The notes beneath the pieces are model-generated. The model searched no databases, was not told where the DNA came from, and worked only from the letters and a program-made list of their open reading frames with translations. DNA of 64,000 bases from Nitrosomonas communis (GTDB taxonomy: Bacteria > Pseudomonadota > Gammaproteobacteria > Burkholderiales > Nitrosomonadaceae): assembly GCF_001007935.1 (NCBI RefSeq), contig NZ_CP011451.1:496001-560000 (forward strand). The letters run 5' to 3'. Numbering within the stretch: the stretch's first letter is position 1; every line of letters begins with the position of its first letter. A program made the position numbers and the translations under genes. Positions 40,698-50,241 of the stretch are shown here, one piece after another.

Positions 40698-41156
40698 ATG
40701 GAAGGGAACGCTGAGATTATTAATTGGTTAAATCATCAGTTATTGCATCAGTTAACCGCGATTAATCAGTAATTTATTCATGCCCGGATGTACAAAAACT
40801 GGTGATTTAACCAACTCGGCGAGCATGAATATAACGAATAGATCGAGGATATGAAACACGCTGACAAACTCATTGAGCGTTTTTTATTTCTGGATGGATT
40901 ACCCAATTTACAGGAACTGGAGAAGCTCTTGATTGGTAAATCACTCCAGGAATGCGTGACGTGTGATCTCACTCTGGAAAATACCTCATGACAAACGCTA
41001 CTTGCTGCGATTGCTGCCTGTGAAACAGTTCAGGATTATGTTTCCCGGGAATTTTTTGAACATATTCTTGAAGATACTGAAGAACATATCGATTGGTTAG
41101 AAACACAATTAGATGTGATGCAAAAGGCTGGTATTCAGAACTGGCTACAAAGTTAA
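40698..41156 (+). pseudogene. bfr: bacterioferritin with four in-frame stop codons
   Basis: The frame from ATG 40698 reads MEGNAEIINWLNHQLLHQLT and goes on with clear bacterioferritin sequence to [34 protein letters not shown] (with the haem-ligand Met), [20 protein letters not shown] and [14 protein letters not shown]. Stops occur at 40770 (TAA, where Tyr is normal), 40803 (TGA), 40839 (TAG) and 40989 (TGA), yet no base is inserted or lost over 459 bases. Ferroxidase Glu/His residues remain around the stops. It follows bfd by 41 bases. Probably inactive; a functional bfr may lie elsewhere. Confidence 0.88.
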
Positions 41157-41282
41157 ATGTAAATTTGCTCTATTGCTGGCATTCAATTTCCAGTAATTTG
41201 ACTAGCAAGCTCTTGTCGAATATTCTCTCTGCTTCCCGTGCAAATCGATCTTCAATTTTGATTTATCGTATTAAAAATAATA

Positions 41283-43754
41283 ATGTACACCTCCAGTTTT
41301 AAAAGCTTTATTACTCAACAGGAATGGAGCGATATTTTATTGCTAGCGCGAAGCGAATATAGCGGATATAAGAGCACACGATTTAATCGCTTTTATGTAT
41401 ATACGACATTATTATTTTCAATATTTATTACTATTTTTTTACCTGGTATTGTTTTTGCTGAATCGGCAGAAATTACAAAGCCTGTCACCCGCTCCTATAA
41501 CATTCCAGCTGGTTCTCTGGAAAAGGCACTCAGTCAATTTTCAAGTCAATCAGGAGTAAAAATCTTTTTTGATGATGCTGTTATACAAGGCAAGACCACA
41601 CAGGGTTTGGCAGGTAATTATGAAATCTCCGCAGCATTAGCTCAATTACTTAAAGGTACTGACTTGCAGCCAATATCGCATCCAGAAGGTTTTACCATAA
41701 TCAAATTATCCACCGAGTCTGCGCTCAGTCCAGTTGTTACTACCCTCCCCTCGATCAAGATAACAGCCGGTCGCGAAACAAGTCGTTATATGGCTACCAG
41801 CAGCACCACAGCAACCAAGACTAACACTCTGCTACGCGATGTGCCTCAATCAATTTCTGTCGTTACAGAAAGTGCCATTAAAGATCAATCAATACGAAGT
41901 ATAGCCGATGCTGTGCGCTATGTACCGGGTGTCGGAGTATCGCAAGGTGAGGGAAATCGCGATGCCGTAATATTTCGGGGCAATCGCTCAACTGGCGACT
42001 TTTTTGTCGATGGTATACGCGATGATGTTCAATATCTTCGTGATCTCTATAACATCGAACGAATTGAAGTATTGAAAGGACCCAATGGAATGATTTTTGG
42101 TCGTGGTGGTTCGGGTGGGGTCATCAACCGCGTAACAAAGCAAGCAGGCTGGGAACCCATTCGAGAATTCTTTTTCCAGGGAGGTTCTTATGGTCTAAAA
42201 AGAATGACCGCCGATATCAATCAGCCAATTCATGATCAAATTGCTTTACGGGTGAATGGTCTATTTGAAGACGCAGGAAGTTTTCGAGATGGAGTGGATT
42301 CAACTCGGCTAGGTATTTCTCCGACAGTGACTTTCAAACCTACTGATCGCACTAAAGTTGTTGTAAACATGGAACGATACTATGACGACCGCACCGCTGA
42401 TCGTGGGATTCCTTCCTTCCAAGGCCGCCCGTTTGATGTTAAAAGTTCACAATTTTTTGGAGATCCAAGGCGAAGTGATTCCAGAGTTGATGTTTTATCT
42501 TTTAATTCGTTGATCGAGCATAAATTCGATTTTGGAGTAACCCTCCGTAATCGAACCAATTACGCTCAATTCGATAAGTTTTACCAGAATATATTTCCCG
42601 CTAGCCAAGTTTTTAATGGTTTAGTATCTATTGACGCTTATAGCGATGCAACTGACCGTAAGAATGTTTTCAATCAAACAGATTTCCTGTATTCGCTTGA
42701 AACAGGGCCTGTGGCACATACGCTGCTGGCGGGTATCGAAGTAGGACAACAGATCACTGATAATTTGCGGAAAGAAGCATTTTTCAACAATAATCCCAGA
42801 CAAACCATTTTGCGTATTCCGGTCAGCAACCCCATTACAAATGACCCTATTACATTTGTCAATAGAGATGTTGATGCAAATAATCACAGTAAAGTTAATA
42901 TCACATCATTTTACTTTCAAGATCAGATTGAATTCATCCCCCAGCTCCAGGCAATAGTCGGTGTGCGCTATGATTTATTTGAAACTGATTTTCGCGATAG
43001 AAATGGCAATCAAGATCATTTAGAAACCAAGGATGGCTTATTGTCACCAAGGTTTGGCCTGATCTATAAACCGATTGAACCTTTTTCCATTTATGCGAGC
43101 TTTAGTCGGGCATACGTACCACGAGCAGGAGAGCAACTAACCTCGTTGACTGTTACCACTGAGGTTCTTAAACCAGAAAAATTTACGAATTATGAAGCAG
43201 GGATAAAATGGGATATTCGTCCTGATCTTTCGTTAACGGCAGCAGCATATCGCATCGATCGAACCAATGTTATCACGATTGACCCCAATGATTCATCACG
43301 ATCATTTTTAACTAAAGGGCAGCGTACTGAAGGTGTCGAAGTAGGCGTAAATGGTCAGCTTACCCCTAATTGGAGTGTGATGGGCGGTTATGCTTATCAA
43401 GATGGAGAAATCACTAGCGAGCAGGCCGGAGCACCGAAAGGAAACACAGTTGCTGAGCTTCCACACAATACTTTTTCCATTTGGAGTCGATACGATTTCA
43501 TTCCCAGATTCGGTGCAGCAGTAGGCGTAATTTATCGTAGTAACATGTTTGCTTCAACTGATAATACAGTGGTTATTCCAGATTTTACACGCGTCGATGC
43601 AGCATTATTTGCTCGATTAAGTAAACAAGTACGCGCGCAACTCAATATCGAAAATTTATTTGATGTCAATTATTTTGCATCTGTTCAGAATAACAACAAT
43701 ATCATGCCCGGTTCCCCTATTGCAGTTCGTGCAGCTTTGATTGCTAATTTTTAG
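41283..43754 (+). CDS. TonB-dependent siderophore receptor with STN domain
   Basis: An 823-residue outer-membrane receptor. A long signal peptide has its hydrophobic core at about 41-58 (TTLLFSIFITIFLPGIVFA). Then comes the STN domain (SYNIPAGSLEKALSQFSSQS, about 70-145), the plug (VPQSISVVTESAIKDQSIRS, VFRGNRS-like, IERIEVLKGPNGMIFGRGGS) and a 22-strand barrel ending in NF with the final aromatic. It belongs to the ferrichrome/ferric-hydroxamate type receptors. The STN domain can signal to FecR-like partners, but no FecI/FecR genes are near. The only ATG near the start gives an unusually long positively charged n-region of 40 residues. ExbB-ExbD-TonB at 60.8 kb may power it. Confidence 0.93.
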   Translation: MYTSSFKSFITQQEWSDILLLARSEYSGYKSTRFNRFYVYTTLLFSIFITIFLPGIVFAESAEITKPVTRSYNIPAGSLEKALSQFSSQSGVKIFFDDAVIQGKTTQGLAGNYEISAALAQLLKGTDLQPISHPEGFTIIKLSTESALSPVVTTLPSIKITAGRETSRYMATSSTTATKTNTLLRDVPQSISVVTESAIKDQSIRSIADAVRYVPGVGVSQGEGNRDAVIFRGNRSTGDFFVDGIRDDVQYLRDLYNIERIEVLKGPNGMIFGRGGSGGVINRVTKQAGWEPIREFFFQGGSYGLKRMTADINQPIHDQIALRVNGLFEDAGSFRDGVDSTRLGISPTVTFKPTDRTKVVVNMERYYDDRTADRGIPSFQGRPFDVKSSQFFGDPRRSDSRVDVLSFNSLIEHKFDFGVTLRNRTNYAQFDKFYQNIFPASQVFNGLVSIDAYSDATDRKNVFNQTDFLYSLETGPVAHTLLAGIEVGQQITDNLRKEAFFNNNPRQTILRIPVSNPITNDPITFVNRDVDANNHSKVNITSFYFQDQIEFIPQLQAIVGVRYDLFETDFRDRNGNQDHLETKDGLLSPRFGLIYKPIEPFSIYASFSRAYVPRAGEQLTSLTVTTEVLKPEKFTNYEAGIKWDIRPDLSLTAAAYRIDRTNVITIDPNDSSRSFLTKGQRTEGVEVGVNGQLTPNWSVMGGYAYQDGEITSEQAGAPKGNTVAELPHNTFSIWSRYDFIPRFGAAVGVIYRSNMFASTDNTVVIPDFTRVDAALFARLSKQVRAQLNIENLFDVNYFASVQNNNNIMPGSPIAVRAALIANF

Positions 43755-43825
43755 CTAAGTATCTGCAATAATTGCTATTAGCTTTTAGGAGTATACGAAT
43801 TTAAAACTATATTTTTCAATATAAG

Positions 43826-43840
43826 TAATAATAGTTATTA
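43826..43840 (+). promoter_or_regulatory. Fur-like inverted repeat
   Basis: TAATAATAGTTATTA, a perfect 6-3-6 palindrome, lies 45 bases before the start of the duplicated exported protein. The AT-rich form resembles Fur sites and would fit iron control shared with the receptor gene upstream. Confidence 0.4.
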
Positions 43841-43884
43841 TTCGTATTATTATTAAGTTTTTCATTTTTTAAAAGGAGGTTTAC

Positions 43885-46122
43885 ATGAAGCTGATTCCAA
43901 GATTCATAATCATATTAAGCAGTTTCCTGATGCTATACGTAAGCGCAACAGTGCATGCCGCAACCACCTCTAATAAAGAGGCGATTGAAGCGGCAGCTGC
44001 TGCCTTCAAGACGATTGGTACCTTACGAAGAGAAACACCTATTAACGCAGATGCTATTGCAAGCGCTTATGCAGGCGCATTACAAACGCTTACGCAGGAA
44101 GTCGATACTACCAACCAATTGAGCCTGGATAGTGATATCTTGAGTGCAATTGAGGATATCAAAAAAAATAATGATCAAAAGCTGGCCGGTCAGGTCATTG
44201 ACAAGACGTTACAACGAGTTTTTTACCAAACAGTGTTTAATCGTATTGCAACTATACGAGAGCAATTTAAAGAGGCAACACCTACTGCACTAAATCAAAT
44301 GACAGATGAAGCGCTCGTATCGGCTCAAGCGCTTAGCTCAACTGCAGCAAGACCGAATCATGTTCTTACTACCGATAGACAGTCTTTAGTAGAAGGCACC
44401 AATTCAGGATTGGATATTGCTATAAATGAATCTTTTGAAAGGATTAGAAATACATTAAATAAAAATAACCCGGACGAAGACTTTGCTAACTTTGGCATTG
44501 AGCGCTACGCGACCAGAATGTCATTAGCGCGCGCCTATTACAATTCAGTTTTACGTGAAGTGGCAGGTGTTCTTAATAACAGAGACAGAGATCCGGAAAC
44601 GACAGCCATTGAACAGAAAGAAGGCGAAATTTTCTATCGTATTATTGAATCACTTGTTGCGCGGGATAATCCAGTAGGTAACATGTTTATAAAAGCTCGG
44701 CTGACAGGCAATCCTTCCGAAATTACAGCAGATGAGATGGTAAGCGAGTTAAATAAAGGATTTATTGGCCGAGTAAAAGCTGAAATGAAAGGCCAAGAAG
44801 ACAGTATTGGCAGAGATCGCGCCCAGGCGATGGCAGAAGCCGCAGGTACGCTTTATTTTGCTAATATCCTTTTGCCGGATCTGGAGCTACGTCTAGGCGC
44901 AGATGTACGTAGCAATTTTGAAAATGCATTAAATAATCTGCAAATTGCAAGCAGTGAAAACAGCGAGCCAAAATCAGCAGAAGCACGTCAAGCCATTTCC
45001 ACGATTCTCACCAACTATGAGAATCAACTTAAGCTTACTAAATTTAATAAAACAAATGATACAAGTTTGATCATTGATGGCGCCGTTTCATCCTATCAAG
45101 CTATTGGTGAATTACGTAATCAAACGCCCATGAACGCCGATGCCATTGCTGCTGAATATGAAGGAGACTTACAGCAACTAACGCAAATAGTAGACGGCAT
45201 CTATGGATTGTCGATGAATAACGACATATTAAATGCCATAGAAGTTATCAGAAGCGGAAATGAGACTGCATTAGCTGCGCAAGCCATTGATAAAACTTTA
45301 CAACGCGTTTTTGCATTAACTGTCTATAACCGCATAACGTTAACGCTGGACGCTTTTGATAGCCTGCCAACCGATGCGCTGGAACTTGAGTGGGATCGGG
45401 CCTATGCTGCCTTTCTCGCAATTATTGGCACGGCAGGCAGAGAAAACAAGGTACTCACAGCTGATAAACTGGCCATCGAATCAGGCAGTAACCCTGATCT
45501 GGATGATCAAATAACATTAGCATTTATCAATGGGAAAGAAGCATTGGTTAAAAACAGCGCAGAGGATAAAACAAATCTTGCCCTCGCACGTGAAAATATC
45601 GTCGTCCCACTAGTCAGAAGTTTCTTAATTGGAGTGCTGCGTGAAGTGGAAGGCATTATTTCAGAAAGAGATAGAGATATTAATGAAGCAAGAGAAAAAC
45701 AGATTGAGGGCGAATACTTTTATCGCATTGTGGAAGAGTTTATTTCACAAACCAATCCGAGTGGTAGTACTCGTATTAAATCTCAATTGACCGGAGATTT
45801 GGCTAATGTATCCGCAAACGAAATCGTAAGCGAAATCAGCAAAGGAATAATGGGTCAAGTTAAAAATAACTTAAGAGAGATTGAATCAACATTTCAGGCT
45901 GACAAGAATCAAGCTACGCTGGCAGCTGAAAGATTATCTCTGTATGCCAATATATTCCTTCCAGATTTAGCATTACGTTTAGGCTCATTAGAACGCGTAA
46001 AAATGGAAAACGCGCTGCAGGATTTAAAAGAAGCCATTAATCAGAATAAGGTGGATAAAGCAATTGATGCGAGAGAAACCATACTGTCTGTTATCGCAAA
46101 TTATGAAAGCCAGTTAATTTAA
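43885..46122 (+). CDS. exported protein made of two homologous halves, unknown function
   Basis: A 745-residue protein with a Sec signal peptide (FIIILSSFLMLYVSATVHA, cleavage after about residue 28). The mature part is two homologous helical units, about residues 34-387 and 398-745. Matching stretches include TPINADAIASAYAGALQTLT/TPMNADAIAAEYEGDLQQLT, IDKTLQRVF in both, LREVAGVLNNRDRD/LREVEGIISERDRD, EGEIFYRI/EGEYFYRI and LLPDLELRLG/FLPDLALRLG. The invariant acidic-aromatic EGE-FYRI and RDRD could bind metal. AAGGAGG precedes the ATG. Its place after a siderophore receptor and behind a Fur-like repeat suggests periplasmic iron handling; this is inference. Two strong terminators follow. Confidence 0.72.
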   Translation: MKLIPRFIIILSSFLMLYVSATVHAATTSNKEAIEAAAAAFKTIGTLRRETPINADAIASAYAGALQTLTQEVDTTNQLSLDSDILSAIEDIKKNNDQKLAGQVIDKTLQRVFYQTVFNRIATIREQFKEATPTALNQMTDEALVSAQALSSTAARPNHVLTTDRQSLVEGTNSGLDIAINESFERIRNTLNKNNPDEDFANFGIERYATRMSLARAYYNSVLREVAGVLNNRDRDPETTAIEQKEGEIFYRIIESLVARDNPVGNMFIKARLTGNPSEITADEMVSELNKGFIGRVKAEMKGQEDSIGRDRAQAMAEAAGTLYFANILLPDLELRLGADVRSNFENALNNLQIASSENSEPKSAEARQAISTILTNYENQLKLTKFNKTNDTSLIIDGAVSSYQAIGELRNQTPMNADAIAAEYEGDLQQLTQIVDGIYGLSMNNDILNAIEVIRSGNETALAAQAIDKTLQRVFALTVYNRITLTLDAFDSLPTDALELEWDRAYAAFLAIIGTAGRENKVLTADKLAIESGSNPDLDDQITLAFINGKEALVKNSAEDKTNLALARENIVVPLVRSFLIGVLREVEGIISERDRDINEAREKQIEGEYFYRIVEEFISQTNPSGSTRIKSQLTGDLANVSANEIVSEISKGIMGQVKNNLREIESTFQADKNQATLAAERLSLYANIFLPDLALRLGSLERVKMENALQDLKEAINQNKVDKAIDARETILSVIANYESQLI

Positions 46123-46132
46123 ATAATTGGCG

Positions 46133-46169
46133 CCCCACTTAATATGGAGCAAGGTGGGGTTTATTTTCT
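46133..46169 (+). terminator. rho-independent terminator
   Basis: CCCCAC and GTGGGG with a 15-base loop followed by TTTATTTTCT, 11 bases after the stop of the duplicated exported protein. Confidence 0.75.
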
Positions 46170-46177
46170 AAAATATG

Positions 46178-46217
46178 CAGAGCGGATCGAGCTATACTTA
46201 GATCCCGCTCTGTTTTT
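46178..46217 (+). terminator. second terminator-like hairpin
   Basis: AGAGCGG-ATC and GATC-CCGCTCT form a long stem followed by GTTTTT. It acts as a back-up to the hairpin just before it. Confidence 0.65.
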
Positions 46218-46221
46218 CGTT

Positions 46222-46326
46222 ATTCCATTTCCAAATCAAACCTGACTTTGTCGGCTTCAACTTACTGTTTTATTTTTATACTGTCTGCGGCTCGCCTTCG
46301 CATTATGTTTGATTTAGAGATGGAAT
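46222..46326. repeat. hairpin-type intergenic repeat, copy 1
   Basis: A 105-bp unit bounded by inverted ends ATTCCATTTCCAAATCAAAC and GTTTGATTTAGAGATGGAAT. The inside carries GACTTTGTCGGC and CTGCGGCTCGCCTTCGC, which recur in reverse orientation at 54754 and 56994. No coding capacity. The shape is that of a MITE or a large REP-like element. Confidence 0.75.
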
Positions 46327-46415
46327 TGCCAAAGATGATGAGATTTTAATCCGCAGCGCCAAGAACATAGCTATAGCGCAGCAATAACGCTAACTGGCTA
46401 AATTAGCATGATTTC

Positions 46416-48095
46416 TTAAGACAACTGCTTATTTTGCTGTAACATTTCTGCAGCATGCTGGCGGGTCGTGGCAGTAATATTCACTCCCCCAAGCATACGC
46501 GCTATTTCCTCTACCCGCTCCTGCTCATCCAGTGAGCGGATAGCGCTAGACACCGGATTGTCTGCAAGCAACCCAGGCACTTTGACCACCTGCCAATGCT
46601 GATCTCCCATTGAGGCTACCTGAGCTAAATGGGTAATACAGAGTACCTGGCGCGTTTTGCCTAACTGCTTAAGAAGTGTGCCGACAATTTCAGCCACCCG
46701 CCCCCCGATTCCTACATCTACCTCATCAAATATCAGGGTTGGCGCTGCCCCTACCTGACTCGTAATGACTTGGATCGCTAGACTGATACGTGATAATTCG
46801 CCCCCTGACGCAACTCTTGCGAGCGGGCGTGGCGGTATCCCTTTATGTGGGGAAACTTGAAATTCAATCTGCTCAAGCCCATGCGCACTACCTTGATTAT
46901 AAGGTACCAGCGTGATATCAAAACCACCTCCTGCCATTGCCAGCGTTTGCATCGCTTCAGTGACCTGATGTGCCAATGTTTCAGCCGCTTTGCGTCGTGC
47001 GATGCCAAGTGTCTGGGCAAGTTCTTCATAGGCTTTCTTTGCCGATGAAACGGCTTCACCCAGGCTGTCCCCATCAGTATTACGCCTCAGTTCCTGCAGG
47101 CGTTGCATTGTTCTCTGCAATAAATCAGGTATCTCCTCTGGCGAAAGGCGATATTTTCTAGCTAAGGCATGAATGGCTGCCATTCTCTCTTCGGTCATAC
47201 GTAAACTTTGCGGATCAAGATTAAGTCGCTGTTGATAATGTTTCAATTCGTATACTGCTTCCTGTAACTGAACCTGGGCAGTTTCCACTAAATTATAAGG
47301 AGACTTAAGATCACTATCATAATCGAGCGAATGACGCAGGCGAGTGAGCACAGTATGCAGCTGTTCCAGCGCAGCAGATTCATTTTCAGATAATATCTCC
47401 AAACTGGATTCGACCGCTTCTAACAAATTTGCTGTATGCGACAAGCGATTATGATCAGCCTGTAATGTGTGCCACTCCTCTATCGAAAAATTCAGTGCAG
47501 AAAATTCCTGCAGCTGCCATTCCAGCTGCTCGCGCTCCTGTAAAAATAGAACCGCATTCTGCTCCCATTTAAGGTGTTGCTGATGTAATTGTTGCCAATG
47601 TTGAAAAGCTGCTGCGACCTCTTTGACTAACTCACTATTGCCAGCATAGCCATCAAGTAAGTCACGCTGAGTATCACTGCGTAACAAAGATTGATGTGCA
47701 TGCTGCCCATGAATATCCACTAATTGATTACCAACGATACGAAGCTGCTGTAAGGTTACGGCATTACCATTGATATAACTGCGTGATCGCCCATGAGTGT
47801 CGATGATACGGCGAAGTATGCAAATATCAGCATCCGCCTGGAGATCATTTTCTCGCAACCATGCCTGCAGACTCAAATGATTGTCAATATCAAATTCAGC
47901 AATGATTTCTGCACGTTCACGGCCATGCCGAATCTGACTCACCTCACCACGTCCTCCCAGTGCAAGCATCAAGGCATCAATTAGAATGGATTTTCCTGCG
48001 CCTGTTTCACCAGTCAAAACTGTAAAGCCTGGTTTAAACGTCAGTTCAGCCAAATCAACAATCACAAAATCACGAATCGTTAAATGAATTAGCAT
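46416..48095 (-). CDS. recN: DNA repair ATPase RecN
   Basis: About 559 residues from ATG 48095 (MLIHLTIRDFVIVDLAELTF). Walker A is GETGAGKS (about 30-37), the ABC signature is VASGGELSRISLA, and Walker B is TLIFDEVDVGIGGRVAE. Two coiled-coil arms lie between (about 150-370). RecN is an SMC-like protein that holds broken DNA ends for recombination repair. It follows nadK by 9 bases on the same strand, a conserved pair in many proteobacteria. Confidence 0.95.
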   Translation of the reverse strand: MLIHLTIRDFVIVDLAELTFKPGFTVLTGETGAGKSILIDALMLALGGRGEVSQIRHGRERAEIIAEFDIDNHLSLQAWLRENDLQADADICILRRIIDTHGRSRSYINGNAVTLQQLRIVGNQLVDIHGQHAHQSLLRSDTQRDLLDGYAGNSELVKEVAAAFQHWQQLHQQHLKWEQNAVLFLQEREQLEWQLQEFSALNFSIEEWHTLQADHNRLSHTANLLEAVESSLEILSENESAALEQLHTVLTRLRHSLDYDSDLKSPYNLVETAQVQLQEAVYELKHYQQRLNLDPQSLRMTEERMAAIHALARKYRLSPEEIPDLLQRTMQRLQELRRNTDGDSLGEAVSSAKKAYEELAQTLGIARRKAAETLAHQVTEAMQTLAMAGGGFDITLVPYNQGSAHGLEQIEFQVSPHKGIPPRPLARVASGGELSRISLAIQVITSQVGAAPTLIFDEVDVGIGGRVAEIVGTLLKQLGKTRQVLCITHLAQVASMGDQHWQVVKVPGLLADNPVSSAIRSLDEQERVEEIARMLGGVNITATTRQHAAEMLQQNKQLS

Positions 48096-48104
48096 GCCAA
48101 TCAA

Positions 48105-48992
48105 TTATAATTGATTTTTTTGAGGAATTTCACTCCAGCCCAGCTTTTCTCTTAGCATACGGTAATAACTATGATTGACCGCATGTAACAATTTGACTCT
48201 CTCGGAGAAGCATCGCACGATAATCCTGTCATGCTCACCCAGATCAAACCAGGAATGACTATCGGAGTATATTTTAGTTTCAGTGGTATAAAGCACCTTG
48301 ATTTCGATCATGGCATCCGGCTCGACCACGATAGGACGATTACTCAAAGTATGGGGACATATTGGGACTAATTCAATCAAATCAAGGCAGGGATGTAAAA
48401 TAGGCCCGCCTGAAGAGAGCGCATAGGCTGTTGATCCCGTGGGAGTGGCTACAATCAAGCCATCAGAGCGTAATGAATAGACATATTCACCATTGATGCG
48501 TACTTCAAATTCAACCATACCGGTGCTGATACCCCGATGCACCACCACATCATTAAATGCTAACGCTCTGAACACACTGACCTCATTGCGCAATACTTCT
48601 GCAGATAACAGCATGCGCTTTTCGATAACAAACTGCCCATCCAGCATGGCACTAAGCGTTTCCCTCATGGTGTCCACTGTCAAATCAGTCAGAAAACCGA
48701 GCCTTCCTTGATTAACCCCGACCAATGGCACATTAAATGGGGCAAGAATCCTCGCAATGTTAAGCATGGTGCCGTCTCCCCCTAATACGACGGCAAGGTC
48801 AGCCTGTGCACCAATCTCTTCCAATGTCAGCACTGGGTAATCAATTTTGCCAAGATGTGAGGCAGTCAATTGATCAAGGACTACTTCAAAATTCCGACTG
48901 ATTAAATACTCTGCCAGACTCAATAGCGGTGCCAGGATTTCTGGATTCTTATGCTTACCGATTAATGCAATTTTATTGAAAAATGCGCTCAT
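48105..48992 (-). CDS. nadK: NAD kinase
   Basis: A 295-residue enzyme that phosphorylates NAD to NADP. The GGDGT motif is at residues 71-75 (VVLGGDGTMLNIARI), and the second family motif is TPTGSTAYALSSGGPILHP. Length is normal. The first gene of a nadK-recN operon, divergent from hrcA with 172 bases between them. Confidence 0.95.
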   Translation of the reverse strand: MSAFFNKIALIGKHKNPEILAPLLSLAEYLISRNFEVVLDQLTASHLGKIDYPVLTLEEIGAQADLAVVLGGDGTMLNIARILAPFNVPLVGVNQGRLGFLTDLTVDTMRETLSAMLDGQFVIEKRMLLSAEVLRNEVSVFRALAFNDVVVHRGISTGMVEFEVRINGEYVYSLRSDGLIVATPTGSTAYALSSGGPILHPCLDLIELVPICPHTLSNRPIVVEPDAMIEIKVLYTTETKIYSDSHSWFDLGEHDRIIVRCFSERVKLLHAVNHSYYRMLREKLGWSEIPQKNQL

Positions 48993-49164
48993 GGAAACAA
49001 ATTTATATTTGAGATATCCAATGTCTTCAGAAAATATTTCGCATATTAACGCAGCGTATCTGAAAGGTAAAAGATTATTGCTGAAATAACACTCTGCTAA
49101 AGAAAGCTGGATTTTTCTTCCAGAATATACTCTCTAGCAAAGCTGTATCGTGTAGAATAAATAC

Positions 49165-50187
49165 ATGCTTAACGAACGTGCCAAAACCTTACTGAAGACA
49201 CTTGTGGAACGCTATATTCATGAAGGCGAACCGGTAGGGTCACGTTCGCTTTCTAAATTCTCTGGATTAGATCTCAGTCCTGCTACTATCCGCAATGTCA
49301 TGGTTGATCTTGAGGAAATGGGTTATGTTGCCAGCCCCCATACTTCAGCCGGCAGGATACCTACCGCTAAAGGTTACCGTTTTTTCGTTGATAGCTTGTT
49401 GGTTGTCCAATCATTAGATATTAAAGAGATGTCTCTCCTGGAAAACCAGATGCATCCCGATAACCCGTCAAGACTTATCAATGTGGCATCACAAATGCTC
49501 TCTGAATTAACCCGATTTGCAGGAATAGTGGTTACGCCCAAACGGTCAGGTGGCGCCGTATTTCGTTATATCGAGTTTATGGCATTGTCTGAAAAGCGTA
49601 TTCTGCTGATTATGGTGACGCCAGAAGGCGACGTGCAGAACCGGATCATTTTTACTGAAACTTCTTATAATCAATCAGACTTGATCGAAGCAAGCAATTT
49701 TCTCAATCAGCATTATGCAGGCTGCGCACTGGAAGAAATTCGCAGCCGCCTACAGTTAGAGCTAAAGCAATTGCGCTACGATATGACAAGTCTCATGAGT
49801 ACAGCCATTGAAATCAGTAGCGATGTCATTCGTGAAAGCAGTGAAGCAGTTGTATTAGCAGGCGAGCATAAACTGCTCGATGTTAAGGATCTCTCTGGCA
49901 ACTTGACTAGTTTAAAAAAGCTTTTTGAGTTATTTGAGCGTAAAACTAAATTGCTACAGCTCATGGAACTGAGCCGCCAAGCTCATGGTGTAAAAATTTT
50001 CATCGGCGGAGAATCAGATGTCGCTGCATTGGATGAAGTCAGTGTAGTGACGGCCCCTTACGAAATTGAAGGGAAAGTGGTGGGTACTGTCGGCGTTATT
50101 GGTCCGAGGCGCATGGCTTACGAGCGTGTTATCCCGATCGTGAATATTACCGCCAGATTGCTCACAAGTGGGCTATCACAAAATTGA
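49165..50187 (+). CDS. hrcA: heat-inducible transcription repressor HrcA
   Basis: A 340-residue repressor. The N-terminal winged helix includes VGSRSLSKFSGLDLSPATIRNVMVDLEE in pieces, and the C-terminal part ends with VGTVGVIGPRRMAYERVIPI, the HrcA signature. HrcA binds CIRCE operators before groESL and dnaK operons and depends on GroEL for folding. No CIRCE element is seen in the 170 bases upstream, so it does not appear to control itself here. It is followed by hemH rather than grpE-dnaK. Confidence 0.95.
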   Translation: MLNERAKTLLKTLVERYIHEGEPVGSRSLSKFSGLDLSPATIRNVMVDLEEMGYVASPHTSAGRIPTAKGYRFFVDSLLVVQSLDIKEMSLLENQMHPDNPSRLINVASQMLSELTRFAGIVVTPKRSGGAVFRYIEFMALSEKRILLIMVTPEGDVQNRIIFTETSYNQSDLIEASNFLNQHYAGCALEEIRSRLQLELKQLRYDMTSLMSTAIEISSDVIRESSEAVVLAGEHKLLDVKDLSGNLTSLKKLFELFERKTKLLQLMELSRQAHGVKIFIGGESDVAALDEVSVVTAPYEIEGKVVGTVGVIGPRRMAYERVIPIVNITARLLTSGLSQN

Positions 50188-50241
50188 CAGTATTATTTAT
50201 GTGTCTTACCTGTTTAAGCAGAAATAAAACTAAATAAATCC

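Noticed and set aside
48993..49164. Search for a CIRCE operator before hrcA
   Set aside because: Only partial pieces (ACTCT, CTAGCAAAG) are present; there is no TTAGCACTC-N9-GAGTGCTAA.
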